A DNA stretch of 64,000 nt from positions 434,001 through 498,000 of the forward strand of contig NZ_KB893245.1 in NCBI RefSeq assembly GCF_000374065.1, read 5' to 3'. The translations under genes and the position numbers were made by a program. A model generated the notes under the pieces. The model saw only the letters and a program-made list of their open reading frames with translations, was not told where the DNA came from and did not search any database. This stretch comes from Spirosoma luteum DSM 19990 (GTDB lineage: Bacteria > Bacteroidota > Bacteroidia > Cytophagales > Spirosomataceae). Below are positions 27,512 through 35,926 of this stretch, in pieces. Position 1 is the stretch's first letter; the number at the start of each line of letters is the position of its first letter.

Positions 27512-27523
27512 GAGCTGTAGCAA

Positions 27524-28357
27524 TTAGCTAATGGCTACCCGCTTGAAAGCTGATACCGTCAGGCCTTTACTGGTTTTTTCCAGCAATTGCGAAATCGTTA
27601 GGGAAGTATCCTTCACAAACTCCTGGTTGAGCAGTGTGTTATCTTTGTAAAACTTGTTAAGTTTTCCCAGCGCGATTCGCTCCAGCATGGCTTCGGGCTT
27701 GCCTTCCTGACGAGCCTGCTCTTTCCCGATCTCGATTTCACGTTCTACGGTAGTAGCATCAACGCCATCCTTATCCAAAGCAATGGGCTTCATAGCCGCA
27801 ATCTGCATGGCGATGTCTTTACCTACTTCGTCAACATCAGTTCCGCTGGTGTTGATTAAACCGACCAGTACACCAAGCTTACCGTTCGAGTGGATGTAAG
27901 AAACAACCTTATCGGCAGAAACGGTTTCAAATGAAGCTACACTTACTTTCTCACCAATCTTACCCATCAGGTCCGTAATGTGGTCCTGTAAGGAACGACC
28001 ATCCGCCTGGGGCGTGGCCAGCAGTGCTTCTTTACTGGTAGCATCCGTTGCAACAGCCGTACTCATCACGGTCATCGCCAGGTTTTGAAAATCAGCTACC
28101 TTCGATACGGGTTCCGTTTCGCAGGCTAGTGCTATTACTTTTCCTGTCTTGCCATTCTGACTAACGTGCGCCAGTACGATGCCTTCGGCAGTGGCGTTGT
28201 CAGCTCGTTTATCGGCTATTTTCTGGCCCTGCTTCCGCAGAACCTCCTTTGCTTTTTCAAAATCGCCATCCGCTTCGGTAAGGGCTTTTTTACAGTCCAT
28301 CATACCGGCTCCGGTCTCTTGCCGAAGTTTATTTACGTCAGCAGCAGTAATTGCCAT
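27524..28357 (-). CDS. tsf: Elongation factor Ts
   Basis: The nucleotide-exchange factor for EF-Tu, 277 residues as usual. The N-terminal UBA-like domain (VNKLRQETGAGMMDCKKAL) is followed by the core TDFP-type exchange region and the helical C-terminus. It is the last gene of rplM-rpsI-rpsB-tsf and is separated from rpsB by 196 bases, longer than usual. Confidence 0.96.
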   Translation of the reverse strand: MAITAADVNKLRQETGAGMMDCKKALTEADGDFEKAKEVLRKQGQKIADKRADNATAEGIVLAHVSQNGKTGKVIALACETEPVSKVADFQNLAMTVMSTAVATDATSKEALLATPQADGRSLQDHITDLMGKIGEKVSVASFETVSADKVVSYIHSNGKLGVLVGLINTSGTDVDEVGKDIAMQIAAMKPIALDKDGVDATTVEREIEIGKEQARQEGKPEAMLERIALGKLNKFYKDNTLLNQEFVKDTSLTISQLLEKTSKGLTVSAFKRVAIS

Positions 28358-28425
28358 AGTAAAAGGGTGTTTATTAAATTAAACGCCAAATAAAAAATAA
28401 GTATTGAATTGCTGTTGTTGAAATG

Positions 28426-28460
28426 GAATAGCCCATAGCGGCTGGCTACGGGCTATTTTT
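28426..28460 (+). terminator. Hairpin with U-run in the rpsB-tsf spacer, facing the plus strand
   Basis: AATAGCCC (28426-28433) pairs with GGGCTATT (28449-28456), with an inner TAGC/GCTA pair, then TTTT on the plus strand. The flanking genes run on the minus strand, where no U-run follows the stem. It may block antisense transcription, or act as a processing or attenuation hairpin for tsf. Confidence 0.45.
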
Positions 28461-28553
28461 TGTTTACGGTATACGCTTTATCATTTTCGGTTAGCTACCA
28501 TCCAGTGTACTAACCAGCCAACCAAAAACTGTGAACTATAAACCGTAAACTAA

Positions 28554-29387
28554 TTATCCTTCCTGCTCATCTTCCACTACCGCAGTGGGAGCGGGAGCTG
28601 CCTCAGGCTGGGTCTCGCCTTCGGCACTAGCCTGGGCCATGTCCTGCTTGCGCTTTGCTTCCTCTTCTTCCTGAATCCGCTGATCATCTTTATCCTGCTT
28701 CCGCTCCATCAGACCTTCTTCGATGGCCTTCCCAATGGCAAGCGTAATCAGTGAAATAGATTTGTAAGCGTCATCGTTAGCCGGAATAGCAAACTCAACA
28801 TCTTCTGGATTCGAGTTTGTATCGCACATAGCAAATACAGGAATACCCAGCCGGTGCGCTTCAGATACGGCAATGTGTTCACGCTTTACGTCAACTATGA
28901 ACAAAGCGGCTGGCAAACGGGTCAGATCGGCAATACCGCCCAACACACGCTCCAGTTTCTCTTTGTCGCGGCTACGGGTCAAACGCTCCCGCTTGGCAAT
29001 GCTCTTGACGGTCTCCTCGTCTTTCAGCATTTTTTCCAGCGTTTGCATTTTTTTCAGCGACTTCCGGATGGTAGCGAAGTTCGTTAACATACCACCTTGC
29101 CAACGGTCTGTGACGTACGGCATTTTCAGGCGACGAGCTTCTTCCGAAACAATTTCCTGTGCCTGTTTTTTGGTGGCAACAAACATGATCTTACGTCCCG
29201 AACGAACAATACCTTTCAGGGCATTACAGGCTTCGTCGAGCGCAGCTACCGTTTTGTTGAGGTCAATAATATGGATGCCGTTTTTCTCCATAAAAATATA
29301 CGGAGCCATCCGGGGATCCCACTTGCGCGTAAGGTGGCCAAAATGCACACCAGCGTCTAATAGTTCTTTATATTCGATTTGTGCCAT
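28554..29387 (-). CDS. rpsB: 30S ribosomal protein S2
   Basis: A small-subunit protein that anchors S1 and the mRNA path. The ATG at 29387 gives MAQIEYKELLDAGVHFGHLT, the standard start, and 277 residues. The core fold ends around residue 225. After it comes an acidic, Glu/Gln/Ala-rich tail of about 50 residues (EEEEAKRKQ, then AEGETQPEAAPAP) that is longer than in E. coli and common in Bacteroidetes. An AGT-rich spacer precedes it. Confidence 0.96.
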   Translation of the reverse strand: MAQIEYKELLDAGVHFGHLTRKWDPRMAPYIFMEKNGIHIIDLNKTVAALDEACNALKGIVRSGRKIMFVATKKQAQEIVSEEARRLKMPYVTDRWQGGMLTNFATIRKSLKKMQTLEKMLKDEETVKSIAKRERLTRSRDKEKLERVLGGIADLTRLPAALFIVDVKREHIAVSEAHRLGIPVFAMCDTNSNPEDVEFAIPANDDAYKSISLITLAIGKAIEEGLMERKQDKDDQRIQEEEEAKRKQDMAQASAEGETQPEAAPAPTAVVEDEQEG

Positions 29388-29575
29388 TTCTAAAAATGAA
29401 CCGGAACGCCGGCGCGAATAAAAAATGAGTAATAATAAAGTACGCAGCACCACGCATCGGCATCATCTAAGCGCAGTCTGGACTAAATCAGGTGCCAGTT
29501 GATTCGTTAGCCAGTTAGTCATATAAAATAATATAGACTGACAGACTCACTACCTGAAAAACTGGGGGACTGGTA

Positions 29576-29962
29576 TTAACGTTTGGAGAACTGGAACCGG
29601 CGACGGGCTTTTTTCCGACCTGGCTTTTTCCGTTCTACCATACGCGAATCCCGTGTCAGGAATCCCTCTTTCTTGAGGGCCGGACGAAACTCAGCGTTCA
29701 TTTCGACCAGCGCGCGGGCAATGGCCATACGGGTAGCTTCTGCCTGACCGGCTACACCACCACCACGAACGTTGACTTTTACGTCGTATCCACCCACGCC
29801 GTTTACCGTAGCAAAGGGTTGGTTAAGAATGATTTGCAGGACTTCGGTTGGAAAATACTGTTTGTAATCTTTTCCGTTTACCGAGATGGCTCCGCTGCCC
29901 GCCGACATATAAATGCGGGAGATGGCAGTTTTACGGCGGCCAATGGTATTAATACGATCCAT
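29576..29962 (-). CDS. rpsI: 30S ribosomal protein S9
   Basis: A 128-residue small-subunit protein whose basic C-terminal tail reaches the P-site tRNA; here it ends KKARRRFQFSKR, with the universally conserved SKR terminus. GRRKTAISRIYM at the start and NVRGGGVAGQAEATRMAIARAL mark the family. Its ATG shares one base with the rplM stop (TAATG). Confidence 0.97.
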   Translation of the reverse strand: MDRINTIGRRKTAISRIYMSAGSGAISVNGKDYKQYFPTEVLQIILNQPFATVNGVGGYDVKVNVRGGGVAGQAEATRMAIARALVEMNAEFRPALKKEGFLTRDSRMVERKKPGRKKARRRFQFSKR

Positions 29963-30411
29963 TATATGTTGAATTTAACTGCGGTGGGTTGCTGTGCCTC
30001 GTGCGGGTGTTGATTACCGGCATATACGTACAGGTTGGTGTATAAACGCCGACCAAGCCGATTTTTCGGCAACATACCTTTCACTGCATGTTCGATGATG
30101 CGCTCGGGATGTTTCTCGAGCAGCAACCGGGGCGATGCGAACCGTTGGCCGCCGGGATAACCCGTGTGGCGAACGTAAACTTTGTCGGTCATCTTGGCAC
30201 CCGTAAGGCGCACCTTGTCGGCGTTGATGACAATCACGTTGTCTCCGCAATCAACATGCGGGGTGAAGTTGGTCTTGTGTTTGCCGCGGATCAGGTGAGC
30301 AATTTGGCTGGCCAGCCGACCGAGCACTTCACCCTGAGCGTCAACCACAATCCATTCCTTCTGCGCCGTTTCTTTGTTGGCCGAGATGGTTTTGTAACTG
30401 AGCGTATTCAC
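29962..30411 (-). CDS. rplM: 50S ribosomal protein L13
   Basis: An early-assembly large-subunit protein, 149 residues. Motifs are [28 protein letters not shown] and [11 protein letters not shown], and the end has [13 protein letters not shown]. The start codon is GTG at 30411; no ATG fits. It is the first gene of the minus-strand operon, preceded by a structured leader and a good promoter. Confidence 0.96.
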   Translation of the reverse strand: MNTLSYKTISANKETAQKEWIVVDAQGEVLGRLASQIAHLIRGKHKTNFTPHVDCGDNVIVINADKVRLTGAKMTDKVYVRHTGYPGGQRFASPRLLLEKHPERIIEHAVKGMLPKNRLGRRLYTNLYVYAGNQHPHEAQQPTAVKFNI

Positions 30412-30480
30412 TTTATGGAGACTAATTGGTTTGTTTTCAATAGATTACCTATCAAAAAGATAGGCCCGTTTCGAAACGGG
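30412..30480 (-). promoter_or_regulatory. Structured 5' leader of rplM, candidate L13 autoregulatory site
   Basis: The leader of about 69 bases starts with CCCGTTTCGAAACGGG (30465-30480), a 6-bp stem with a UCGA tip, directly followed by CCTATC/GATAGG (30448-30453 with 30459-30464). The two helices abut and could stack. L13 leaders that bind their own protein are known in Firmicutes; a similar role here is inferred only from position and structure. Confidence 0.5.
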
Positions 30481-30484
30481 AGTG

Positions 30485-30515
30485 CAAATATAGGCCTTAT
30501 GACCCTTAAAAGCAA
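30485..30515 (-). promoter_or_regulatory. Promoter of the rplM-rpsI-rpsB-tsf operon
   Basis: On the minus strand, TTG (30513-30515), a 20-base spacer and TATATTTG (30485-30492) make a near-perfect Bacteroidetes promoter. The predicted start, near 30480, coincides with the first leader hairpin. Confidence 0.78.
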
Positions 30516-30702
30516 GGGTGGAGCAGGAATATAACTACTGAACGCTCAACCCATTAGGTAGGTAAGAGCTGGCTAATCAAATAATTCCACTCAATAACAA
30601 AGTCTGTATTACAAGTAGGTTTTTAAAACCAATGCCAAACCGGATAGTTAGTCTCTTAATTCAGCCTGTTGGCTGATTTTAAAAAACCAACTCAACGTAT
30701 TT

Positions 30703-31860
30703 ATGAAAGCAGCCGTTTTTCACAAAGTAGGTGATATTCGTTACGAAGCGACGGATGATCCAACAATCGAACAGTCAAGGGATGTTATTCTGCGCGTTAC
30801 CTCAACGGCCATCTGCGGCTCCGATCTGCATATCTACGATGGGTTCCTGCCCCAGTTTCAGAATGAGGTGCTGGGCCACGAGTTTATGGGTATTGTGGAA
30901 GATGTCGGATCGGAGGTAACCAATTTAAAGAAAGGAGATCGGGTAGTAGTACCGTTTACCATTGCCTGCGGGCACTGCTTTTTCTGCGAGCATAATCTTC
31001 AGATGCACTGCGAAAATTCGAATCCAGAACACTACGGTCCCGATGGTGGCTTGCTGACAGAAAAGGGCGGTGGCCTGTTTGGTTATTCAGACCTGTATGG
31101 TGGTTACAACGGAGGACAGGCGGAGTACGTCCGGGTGCCCTATGCCGATTATAGCTTGCGTCACGTTCCCGAGACTCTGAAGGACGAGCAGGTACTTTTT
31201 CTGACCGATATCTTCCCGACCGGCTGGAGTGCTATTGAATGGGGAGAGCTGCGGGGCGGGGAAACAGTAGCCATTTTTGGCTCTGGACCTGTGGGGCTGA
31301 TGGCGCAGAAATCAGCCTGGCTACAGGGAGCCGGACGGGTAATTGCCATTGATCCGCTGCCCTATCGACTCGAGCGGGCCCGGCGGGTAAACAACGTGGA
31401 AACGATAAATCCACACGATGTTGACGTTGTGGAAGCAATCCGCAACATGACTCACGGCCGTGGCGCTGATTTATGTGTTGATGCCGTTGGTATGGAAGCC
31501 GAACGGTCGATACTGGACAAGGCAAAAGCTGTTATCAACCTGGAAAAAGGGACAACCAAGGTGTTGGAACTGTGTTTTCAGGCCGTTCGGCGCGGAGGAA
31601 TTGTATCGGTAGTTGGTGTATACGGAGCCCCATCTGACAATTTTCCAATCGGGCGTCTGTTCGATAAAGGCGTTACCATGCGCATGGGGCAGTCGCAGGT
31701 TCATAAAAATATTGACCATCTGCTCGATTTGGTGGTGCAGGGCAAGGTTGTACTCGATGATATTGTGTCGCACATACTGCCGTTAGCCGACATTAGCCGG
31801 GGCTATGAGATATTCAAGAAGAAGAAAGACGATTGTACTAAAGTGATTTTGAAACCCTGA
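30703..31860 (+). CDS. Zinc-dependent alcohol dehydrogenase, FDH-like
   Basis: A 385-residue medium-chain dehydrogenase of the class often annotated as glutathione-independent formaldehyde dehydrogenase. Catalytic zinc ligands C38, H59 and E60 lie in ICGSDLH and GHEFMG; the structural zinc set is C89, C92, C95 and C103. The NAD loop is FGSGPVGLM near residue 192. The long insertion around 108-128 and the sequence AVINLEKGTT fit the FDH-like subgroup. Physiological substrate is unknown. It precedes the SDR gene by 73 bases and may be co-transcribed. Confidence 0.88.
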   Translation: MKAAVFHKVGDIRYEATDDPTIEQSRDVILRVTSTAICGSDLHIYDGFLPQFQNEVLGHEFMGIVEDVGSEVTNLKKGDRVVVPFTIACGHCFFCEHNLQMHCENSNPEHYGPDGGLLTEKGGGLFGYSDLYGGYNGGQAEYVRVPYADYSLRHVPETLKDEQVLFLTDIFPTGWSAIEWGELRGGETVAIFGSGPVGLMAQKSAWLQGAGRVIAIDPLPYRLERARRVNNVETINPHDVDVVEAIRNMTHGRGADLCVDAVGMEAERSILDKAKAVINLEKGTTKVLELCFQAVRRGGIVSVVGVYGAPSDNFPIGRLFDKGVTMRMGQSQVHKNIDHLLDLVVQGKVVLDDIVSHILPLADISRGYEIFKKKKDDCTKVILKP

Positions 31861-31933
31861 TTAAAGTAGGAACATGGTTTTGGGCGCCATAACGGGCAGT
31901 TAATTGCGTAGAACAAAAAATAATAACTCAACA

Positions 31934-32989
31934 ATGGAAGAACATAAAAATGGAAAAACTGCGCTCATTACCGGGGCAAGCAGCGGCATCGGGCAGGAAT
32001 TAACCCGGCTTTTTGCCAAAGACGGTTACAATCTGGTGTTGGTGGGGCGTAACCAGGAGAGTCTGGAGCAACTAGCGTCCAACTTTCATAATCAGTATGG
32101 TACCCAGACAACCATTCTGACTAAAGATCTGGCGAATACCAGTGCCCCGGAGGAAATCTATGCCGAAACACAGCAAAAGAGTATTCAGGTTGATGTGCTG
32201 GTAAACGATGCTGGTTTTGGCGAGTACGGGCAGTTTGCTACCGAAACGGATTTACAAAAGGAGTTAAGCGTTATTCAGGTTAACGCTACAGCACTGGTTC
32301 ATCTCACCAAGTTATACCTGAACGACATGGTGAGTCGCAACGAGGGTAAAATTCTGATGCTTGGGTCTGAAGTATCGGTCATCCCCAATCCGTTAATGGC
32401 CGTGTATGGGGCGACAAAAGCGTTTATCAAGTCATTTTCAGAAGCGATTCGGAATGAGGTTAAACACACGAACGTAACTATTACGGTGCTGATGCCCGGC
32501 GCAACCAACACTAATTTCTTCAAAGTCGCCGGTGCAGAGAATATAAAAGGAGCCGACCCGCAAAAAACAGCCAGCCCGGCCGATGTGGCCAAAGAAGGCT
32601 ATGAGGCTCTTATGCAGGGCAAAGATCACGTAGTAGCGGGTTGGATGAACAAAGCCCGTGTTGCCGTTGCCCACATCCTGCCTGACCCGTTGCTGGCTGC
32701 CAATGTACGCAGGGACATGACACCCAAAGATCAGGCGGAAGAAGATCAGAAGAATGTCATAACGATTGCGGTGCTGACGGGTGCCCTTGTACTTGGCGGT
32801 CTTTGGCTATTCTCAAAAAAGGGAGGGAGCCTTAATCTGAAGTCGATCAGTGCCTATGACCGCGCCCGTTACCGACACAAAGCGAAAGCGGCCGGAAAAT
32901 CAGCGAAAAAAACGCTTGAAACGGCTAGTGATGCGGTGAAGGATACCTACAAAAAGGCAAAAACGGCCGTAGAAGAAGAACTGGCCTAA
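31934..32989 (+). CDS. SDR oxidoreductase with membrane helix and Lys/Ala-rich tail
   Basis: A 351-residue protein. Residues 8-250 are a classical short-chain dehydrogenase: TGASSGIGQE at 13-22, NDAGFGEYG near 96, and the catalytic Y158-xxx-K162. Residues 274-295 form a single hydrophobic helix (VITIAVLTGALVLGGLWLF), followed by a basic, amphipathic tail of about 55 residues rich in Lys, Ala and Thr (KAKAAGKSAKKTLETA). The tail looks like an LEA/apolipoprotein-type helix. The helix would tether the enzyme to a membrane. ATG at 31934 was chosen over upstream non-ATG codons. Substrate is unknown. Confidence 0.85.
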   Translation: MEEHKNGKTALITGASSGIGQELTRLFAKDGYNLVLVGRNQESLEQLASNFHNQYGTQTTILTKDLANTSAPEEIYAETQQKSIQVDVLVNDAGFGEYGQFATETDLQKELSVIQVNATALVHLTKLYLNDMVSRNEGKILMLGSEVSVIPNPLMAVYGATKAFIKSFSEAIRNEVKHTNVTITVLMPGATNTNFFKVAGAENIKGADPQKTASPADVAKEGYEALMQGKDHVVAGWMNKARVAVAHILPDPLLAANVRRDMTPKDQAEEDQKNVITIAVLTGALVLGGLWLFSKKGGSLNLKSISAYDRARYRHKAKAAGKSAKKTLETASDAVKDTYKKAKTAVEEELA

Positions 32990-32999
32990 CCTGCACGTT

Positions 33000-33050
33000 A
33001 CGCTGAACCGACAGTCGAATATAACAAATACTCGATTGTCGGTTCAGCGT
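33000..33050. terminator. Long inverted repeat between convergent SDR and mraY genes
   Basis: A 19-bp stem with one G-U pair (33000-33018 with 33032-33050, core CGCTGAACCGACA) lies between the stops of the two convergent genes. There is no T run on either side. Confidence 0.55.
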
Positions 33051-33056
33051 GAAAAA

Positions 33057-34265
33057 CTACCGTAGTTTTAACGTAGCCAGGGCCAGGACGGCCAGAATGA
33101 TACCAACAATCCATAGTCGGGTCACGATTTTGGCTTCGTGGTAACCCAGTTTCTGGAAATGATGGTGTAGGGGTGACATGAGGAAGATTCGCCTGCCCTC
33201 TCCGTATTTTCGTTTTGTGTACTTAAAATAACTTACCTGCGTGATTACGGATACCAGTTCGGCCAGAAAAATGCCGCAGATAACGGGGATCATCAGCTCC
33301 TTCCGAATTGCCAAGAACAACACGGCAATAACACCGCCCAGCATCAGACTCCCCGTATCGCCCATGAATACCTGAGCCGGATATGAATTGTACCATAAAA
33401 AGCCGACACAGGCCCCAACAAAGGCCGCACAAAAAATTACCAGTTCACCCGCATTTGGTATGTACATAATATTGAGGTACTGCGAGAAAACCTTGTTCCC
33501 AGACAGATAGGCCAGTACACCAATGGTTAACCCAATAATAACGGATGTGCCAGCCGCCAACCCGTCAATGCCATCGGTAATGTTCGCGCCGTTGGAAACT
33601 GCCGTGATGATGAAAATGCAAATGCCTACGTACACAATCCATGTGTAATTTTCCGGCAGGAATCCGAACAGCAGCGAGCTATAATCGAACTCGTTATTTT
33701 TCATGAACGGCACCGTTGTTAGCGTGGATTTCATATCCTGGTACACATCGGGAACCGTCGATGTGCTAAACATACGGGGGGCGTATTTACGGATTTTTAC
33801 GGACTCGTTGAAATATAGGGTAAGACCTACTATAAGCCCCAATCCAACTTGCCCAACTACTTTAAACTTCCCTTGCAAGCCCTCTTTGTTTTTCTTGAAA
33901 ACCTTGATGTAGTCGTCCAGGAAGCCAATCATACCCGTCCAGACGGTTGATACGATGGCGAGAATAACATACACGTTAGATAGTTTCGCGAAGAGTAAGG
34001 CCGGAATCAGTAGCGAAGCCAGAATAATAAAACCACCCATAGTGGGCGTACCGCGCTTCTGCATCTGCCCTTCCAGCCCCAGGTCGCGGATGGACTCGCC
34101 AATTTGCAGGTTACGGAGTTTATCAATGATTCGCCGGCCAAATAGGGCCGCTACCAGCAACGACGTGATGACGGCACCCAGAGCCCGAAACGATATGTAT
34201 TGGAAAACCCCGGCTCCGGGAAAGTTATATTGTTCGTCGAGAAACTGGAAAAGGTAGTAGAGCAT
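33057..34265 (-). CDS. mraY: Phospho-MurNAc-pentapeptide translocase MraY
   Basis: Links the UDP-MurNAc-pentapeptide to undecaprenyl phosphate, making lipid I at the inner membrane. It has 402 residues and ten membrane helices. Active-site marks are [21 protein letters not shown] and [10 protein letters not shown], followed by the cytoplasmic histidine loop [13 protein letters not shown] at 34265 is the normal start; a longer frame would translate through the AGT-rich leader. It is the last gene of this partial division cluster; murD, ftsW and murG, which usually follow, are absent. Confidence 0.96.
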   Translation of the reverse strand: MLYYLFQFLDEQYNFPGAGVFQYISFRALGAVITSLLVAALFGRRIIDKLRNLQIGESIRDLGLEGQMQKRGTPTMGGFIILASLLIPALLFAKLSNVYVILAIVSTVWTGMIGFLDDYIKVFKKNKEGLQGKFKVVGQVGLGLIVGLTLYFNESVKIRKYAPRMFSTSTVPDVYQDMKSTLTTVPFMKNNEFDYSSLLFGFLPENYTWIVYVGICIFIITAVSNGANITDGIDGLAAGTSVIIGLTIGVLAYLSGNKVFSQYLNIMYIPNAGELVIFCAAFVGACVGFLWYNSYPAQVFMGDTGSLMLGGVIAVLFLAIRKELMIPVICGIFLAELVSVITQVSYFKYTKRKYGEGRRIFLMSPLHHHFQKLGYHEAKIVTRLWIVGIILAVLALATLKLR

Positions 34266-34364
34266 AGGGTATGAATGAGTGAGTAATAAGATGACAGAAT
34301 GAGTGAATGGTAAAAGAACAGTCACTCATTCTGTCATCTTATTATTCGCAATTGATTTTCAAAG
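34266..34364. repeat. AGT-rich spacer with inverted repeat before mraY
   Basis: The 99 bases between murE and mraY contain GAATGAGTGAGTAATAAGAT and its near-inverse AGTCACTCATTCTGTCATCT. The arms (around 34273-34303 and 34320-34345) form an imperfect hairpin of 25-odd pairs on the mRNA. It belongs to the same AGT-rich class as the tracts before ftsY, pseB and rpsB. Confidence 0.5.
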
Positions 34365-35843
34365 TTATTGATTTCCGCGTTCTTCAAAAGACTCCCGTAG
34401 TACAAGCCGGTCATCAAAGTCGTACTTGACCCCGCTTATTTCCTGATACGTTTCATGCCCTTTACCCGCCACCAGAATAATGTCGTGCGGATGGGCCAGT
34501 GAAACGGCCTGCCGGATAGCTTCGTGCCGATCTTCGATGGTTACTGTCTTTTTGACGTCGACGGGTGGAACGCCAGCCTGCATCTGTTCCAGAATGGCCA
34601 TTGGGTCTTCATTGCGCGGATTGTCGGAAGTTAGAATAACCCGGTTACTGAAGCGGCAGGCGATTTCAGCCATAATAGGCCGTTTGGCCGCATCACGATT
34701 CCCGCCACACCCTACAATGGTGATAATTTGCGGCAGACGTCCCTGGTCATTATCCTGCCGTAAGTCATTGATGGTTTCTAATACATTCTGCAGCGCGTCG
34801 GGTGTATGGGCGTAATCGACAATGCCCACAATTTTGTCGGATGATACAATCTGCTCAAAGCGGCCCTGTGGGGGAGTGATACCCGAAAGCAGCGTTAATA
34901 CATCGGTTGGGTCTTCGCCAAGCAAAACAGAGGCTCCGTATACACTCAGTAGATTATAGGCATTGAAACGACCAATCAATTTAAACCACACTTCCCGGTC
35001 ATCCACCAGCATCTGTAAGCCAAATAAACTATCAGCCAGTACTTTTCCTTTGAAACTGGCCAGCGTCTGGAGGGAGTAGGTTTCCTTGCGGGCGTTTGTG
35101 TTTTGAAGCATCACCAGCCCCCGCTTATCGTCTACGTTAGTTAGCGCGAAAGCAGTGGCGGGGAGTTGATCGAAGAAGCTCTTTTTTGCCCGGATGTAAT
35201 TATCGAAGGTACCGTGAAAATCAAGGTGGTCGTGGGTAATGTTCGTGAAAATACCACCGGTAAATGTCAATCCCGCCACCCGTTCCTGCACCATGGCGTG
35301 TGAACTGACTTCCATAAATACGTGCGTACACCCATGCGCCAGCATTTGGGTTAACAGTTGATTGATGGTAATGGCGTCGGGTGTGGTGTGCGTGGCGGGG
35401 AGAATTTTCTCATCAATCTGGTTCTGGACCGTCGATAATAGGCCGCATCGGTAGCCCAGTGCCCGAAACAAACGAAAGAGCAATGTGGCAACAGACGTTT
35501 TGCCATTGGTACCCGTTATACCAACCAGTTTGAGTTTGCTTGATGGATGTTCGTAGAAACTGGCAGCCAGCAATCCCATGGTTCGGGCCGCGTTCTGCAC
35601 CCGTACATACGCTACGTCGGGTGATAGACTGGCCGGTAGTTCTTCGCAGAGAATGGCCGATGCGCCCTGGCTCACCGCCGTATCAATGAAGGCGTGACCA
35701 TCCGTAACCGTGCCACGCAGAGCAATGAACAAACAACCGGGGCTAACCCGGCGCGAGTCCATTATCATGCTGGTTACCTCGGCATCCATATTACCGGAAG
35801 TAGCCAGCAGCGGAATTTTATAGAGAAGATTTTTTAGCAGCAT
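34365..35843 (-). CDS. murE: UDP-MurNAc-tripeptide ligase MurE
   Basis: Adds the third amino acid of the peptidoglycan stem. The protein has 492 residues from the ATG at 35843. The ATP loop is ITGTNGKTS near residue 108; SSHAMVQERVAG carries the family histidine region; and TSDNPRNEDP contains the DNPR motif that selects meso-diaminopimelate, so the cell wall is predicted to be A1-gamma type. An upstream start at 35882 would add 13 residues. It lies between ftsI and mraY, the usual order. Confidence 0.95.
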   Translation of the reverse strand: MLLKNLLYKIPLLATSGNMDAEVTSMIMDSRRVSPGCLFIALRGTVTDGHAFIDTAVSQGASAILCEELPASLSPDVAYVRVQNAARTMGLLAASFYEHPSSKLKLVGITGTNGKTSVATLLFRLFRALGYRCGLLSTVQNQIDEKILPATHTTPDAITINQLLTQMLAHGCTHVFMEVSSHAMVQERVAGLTFTGGIFTNITHDHLDFHGTFDNYIRAKKSFFDQLPATAFALTNVDDKRGLVMLQNTNARKETYSLQTLASFKGKVLADSLFGLQMLVDDREVWFKLIGRFNAYNLLSVYGASVLLGEDPTDVLTLLSGITPPQGRFEQIVSSDKIVGIVDYAHTPDALQNVLETINDLRQDNDQGRLPQIITIVGCGGNRDAAKRPIMAEIACRFSNRVILTSDNPRNEDPMAILEQMQAGVPPVDVKKTVTIEDRHEAIRQAVSLAHPHDIILVAGKGHETYQEISGVKYDFDDRLVLRESFEERGNQ

Positions 35844-35926
35844 ACAGTTTGGACAAACCACCCGTTCGGTTGTCATCTGCAAAAAAACAGGTAGAAAAGC
35901 GGACTACCTAATTTTACGGCTCCTGT

